This document shows, piece after piece, positions 5,258 to 5,752 of a stretch of DNA of 5,752 nucleotides (positions are counted from its first letter, which is position 1; every line of letters starts with the position of its first letter). The stretch lies in the NCBI GenBank assembly GCA_035702845.1, contig DASSZK010000356.1, positions 1 through 5,752 of the forward strand, given 5' to 3'. The DNA is from JAJZMF01 sp035702845. Lineage in GTDB: Bacteria; Actinomycetota; Acidimicrobiia; Acidimicrobiales; Palsa-688. Both the position numbers and the translations under genes were made by a program. Under the pieces are notes generated by a model, which was not told where the DNA came from, searched no databases, and saw only the letters and a list, made by a program, of their open reading frames with translations.

Positions 5258-5752
5258 AGCCCCGACACCGTCCCTTCAGTCGCGGAGCCGCCGGCAGCTG
5301 CGTCACGCCGGGCGACCACGAGCTCCGCCTTTTGGAACTCCTTCAGCGTCTGGTAGCCGCACATCGCCATCGAAGTGCGCAGGGCACCGAAGATATTCGA
5401 GCTGCCATCGGCGGAGCGGGCCGGCCCAAGCAGCACTTGCTCCATCGTGCCGCACGTGTTCGCCGGCACGCGCCAGCCCCTTGGCAGCGATGCGTGGTGG
5501 GCGCCCATACCCCAGTTCCATCCCCGCCCCGGCGCCTGGGCAGCGCGGGCAAGCGGCGTCCCGAGCATGACGGCGTCTGCTCCGCACACGATCGCTTTGG
5601 CAACGTCACCACCGGTGACCATCCCTCCGTCGGCGATCACGTGGACGTACACCCCGGTCTCGTCCAAGTGTTGGGCGCGCGCCGCGCGTGCGTCCGCTAC
5701 CGCCGTCGCCTGCGCGACACCCACCCCCAAAGTGGCGGGGGCGCTAGATGCA
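5254..5752 (-). CDS. guaB3: GuaB3-type IMP dehydrogenase/GMP reductase family protein, C-terminal part (5' end outside window)
   Basis: The frame is open to the window edge and ends at TGA 5256-5254, showing the last 165 residues; the full family length is about 370-380. The segment VHVIADGGMVTGGDVAKAI followed by GADAVMLGTPLA is the TIM-barrel phosphate-binding region shared by IMP dehydrogenases and GMP reductases. The next part, with GWNWGMGAHHASLPRG and later LRTSMAMCGYQTLKEFQKAEL, matches actinobacterial GuaB3. GuaB proper ends with a YVPYRG-type segment after its flap, which is absent here. The catalytic Cys loop lies upstream of the window. The exact reaction of GuaB3 is less certain than that of GuaB; a purine nucleotide role is inferred from family membership. 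It overlaps pcrA by four bases and is likely in the same transcript. No internal damage is seen. Confidence 0.88.
   Translation of the reverse strand, partial: ASSAPATLGVGVAQATAVADARAARAQHLDETGVYVHVIADGGMVTGGDVAKAIVCGADAVMLGTPLARAAQAPGRGWNWGMGAHHASLPRGWRVPANTCGTMEQVLLGPARSADGSSNIFGALRTSMAMCGYQTLKEFQKAELVVARRDAAAGGSATEGTVSGL

Noticed and set aside
5250..5280. Programmed frameshift fusing guaB3 to pcrA
   Set aside because: The pcrA frame is -1 relative to guaB3 and a GGGG run is present, but there is no classical slippery heptamer. guaB3 already ends with a normal C-terminus, and the CTGA overlap is a simpler explanation.

Overview
The window is a high-GC stretch of bacterial chromosome, and gene content and protein style point to an actinobacterium. 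The pointers are a GuaB3-type IMP dehydrogenase-like protein, a PcrA/UvrD1 helicase with a C-terminal RNA-polymerase-binding type Tudor domain, GlnE, and apparently leaderless or near-leaderless starts with TANNNT -10 boxes. The Acidimicrobiia would fit, but that placement is a guess from general impression. No rRNA, tRNA, CRISPR array, phage gene or insertion sequence was seen.

Layout. (1) 1-1158, plus strand: the 3' part of glnE, the glutamine synthetase adenylyltransferase, with its N-terminus outside the window. (2) 1159-1223: a short convergent gap with only a weak hairpin. (3) 1224-2471, minus strand: complete fabF, 3-oxoacyl-ACP synthase II. (4) 2472-2866: an apparently empty stretch that holds a small plus-strand transcription unit. 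It consists of a possible leaderless promoter, a 58-codon acidic protein made of two copies of an EVPEADALEQA-like module (2549-2725), a strong imperfect hairpin, and a second hairpin followed by five T. (5) 2867-5257, minus strand: complete pcrA/uvrD1, an SF1A 3'-5' DNA helicase. Its only start options upstream of Walker A are CTG codons. (6) 5254-5752, minus strand: the C-terminal part of guaB3, which overlaps pcrA by four bases (CTGA).

Working together. guaB3 and pcrA form a translationally overlapping pair read right to left. fabF lies further along the same strand but has its own upstream region, separated from pcrA by the small plus-strand unit. glnE (nitrogen control), fabF (fatty acid elongation), pcrA (repair and transcription-replication conflict resolution) and guaB3 (purine-related) are housekeeping genes with no evident shared pathway.

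Novelty. This is mostly an ordinary core-genome region, and I see no defence, mobile or secondary-metabolite system. The items that deserve a second look are the repeat-built small acidic protein with its own apparent promoter and terminator, the non-canonical CTG start of pcrA inside a CTGA stop/start overlap, and a Gly/Pro hexad-repeat insert in the helicase 2B region.
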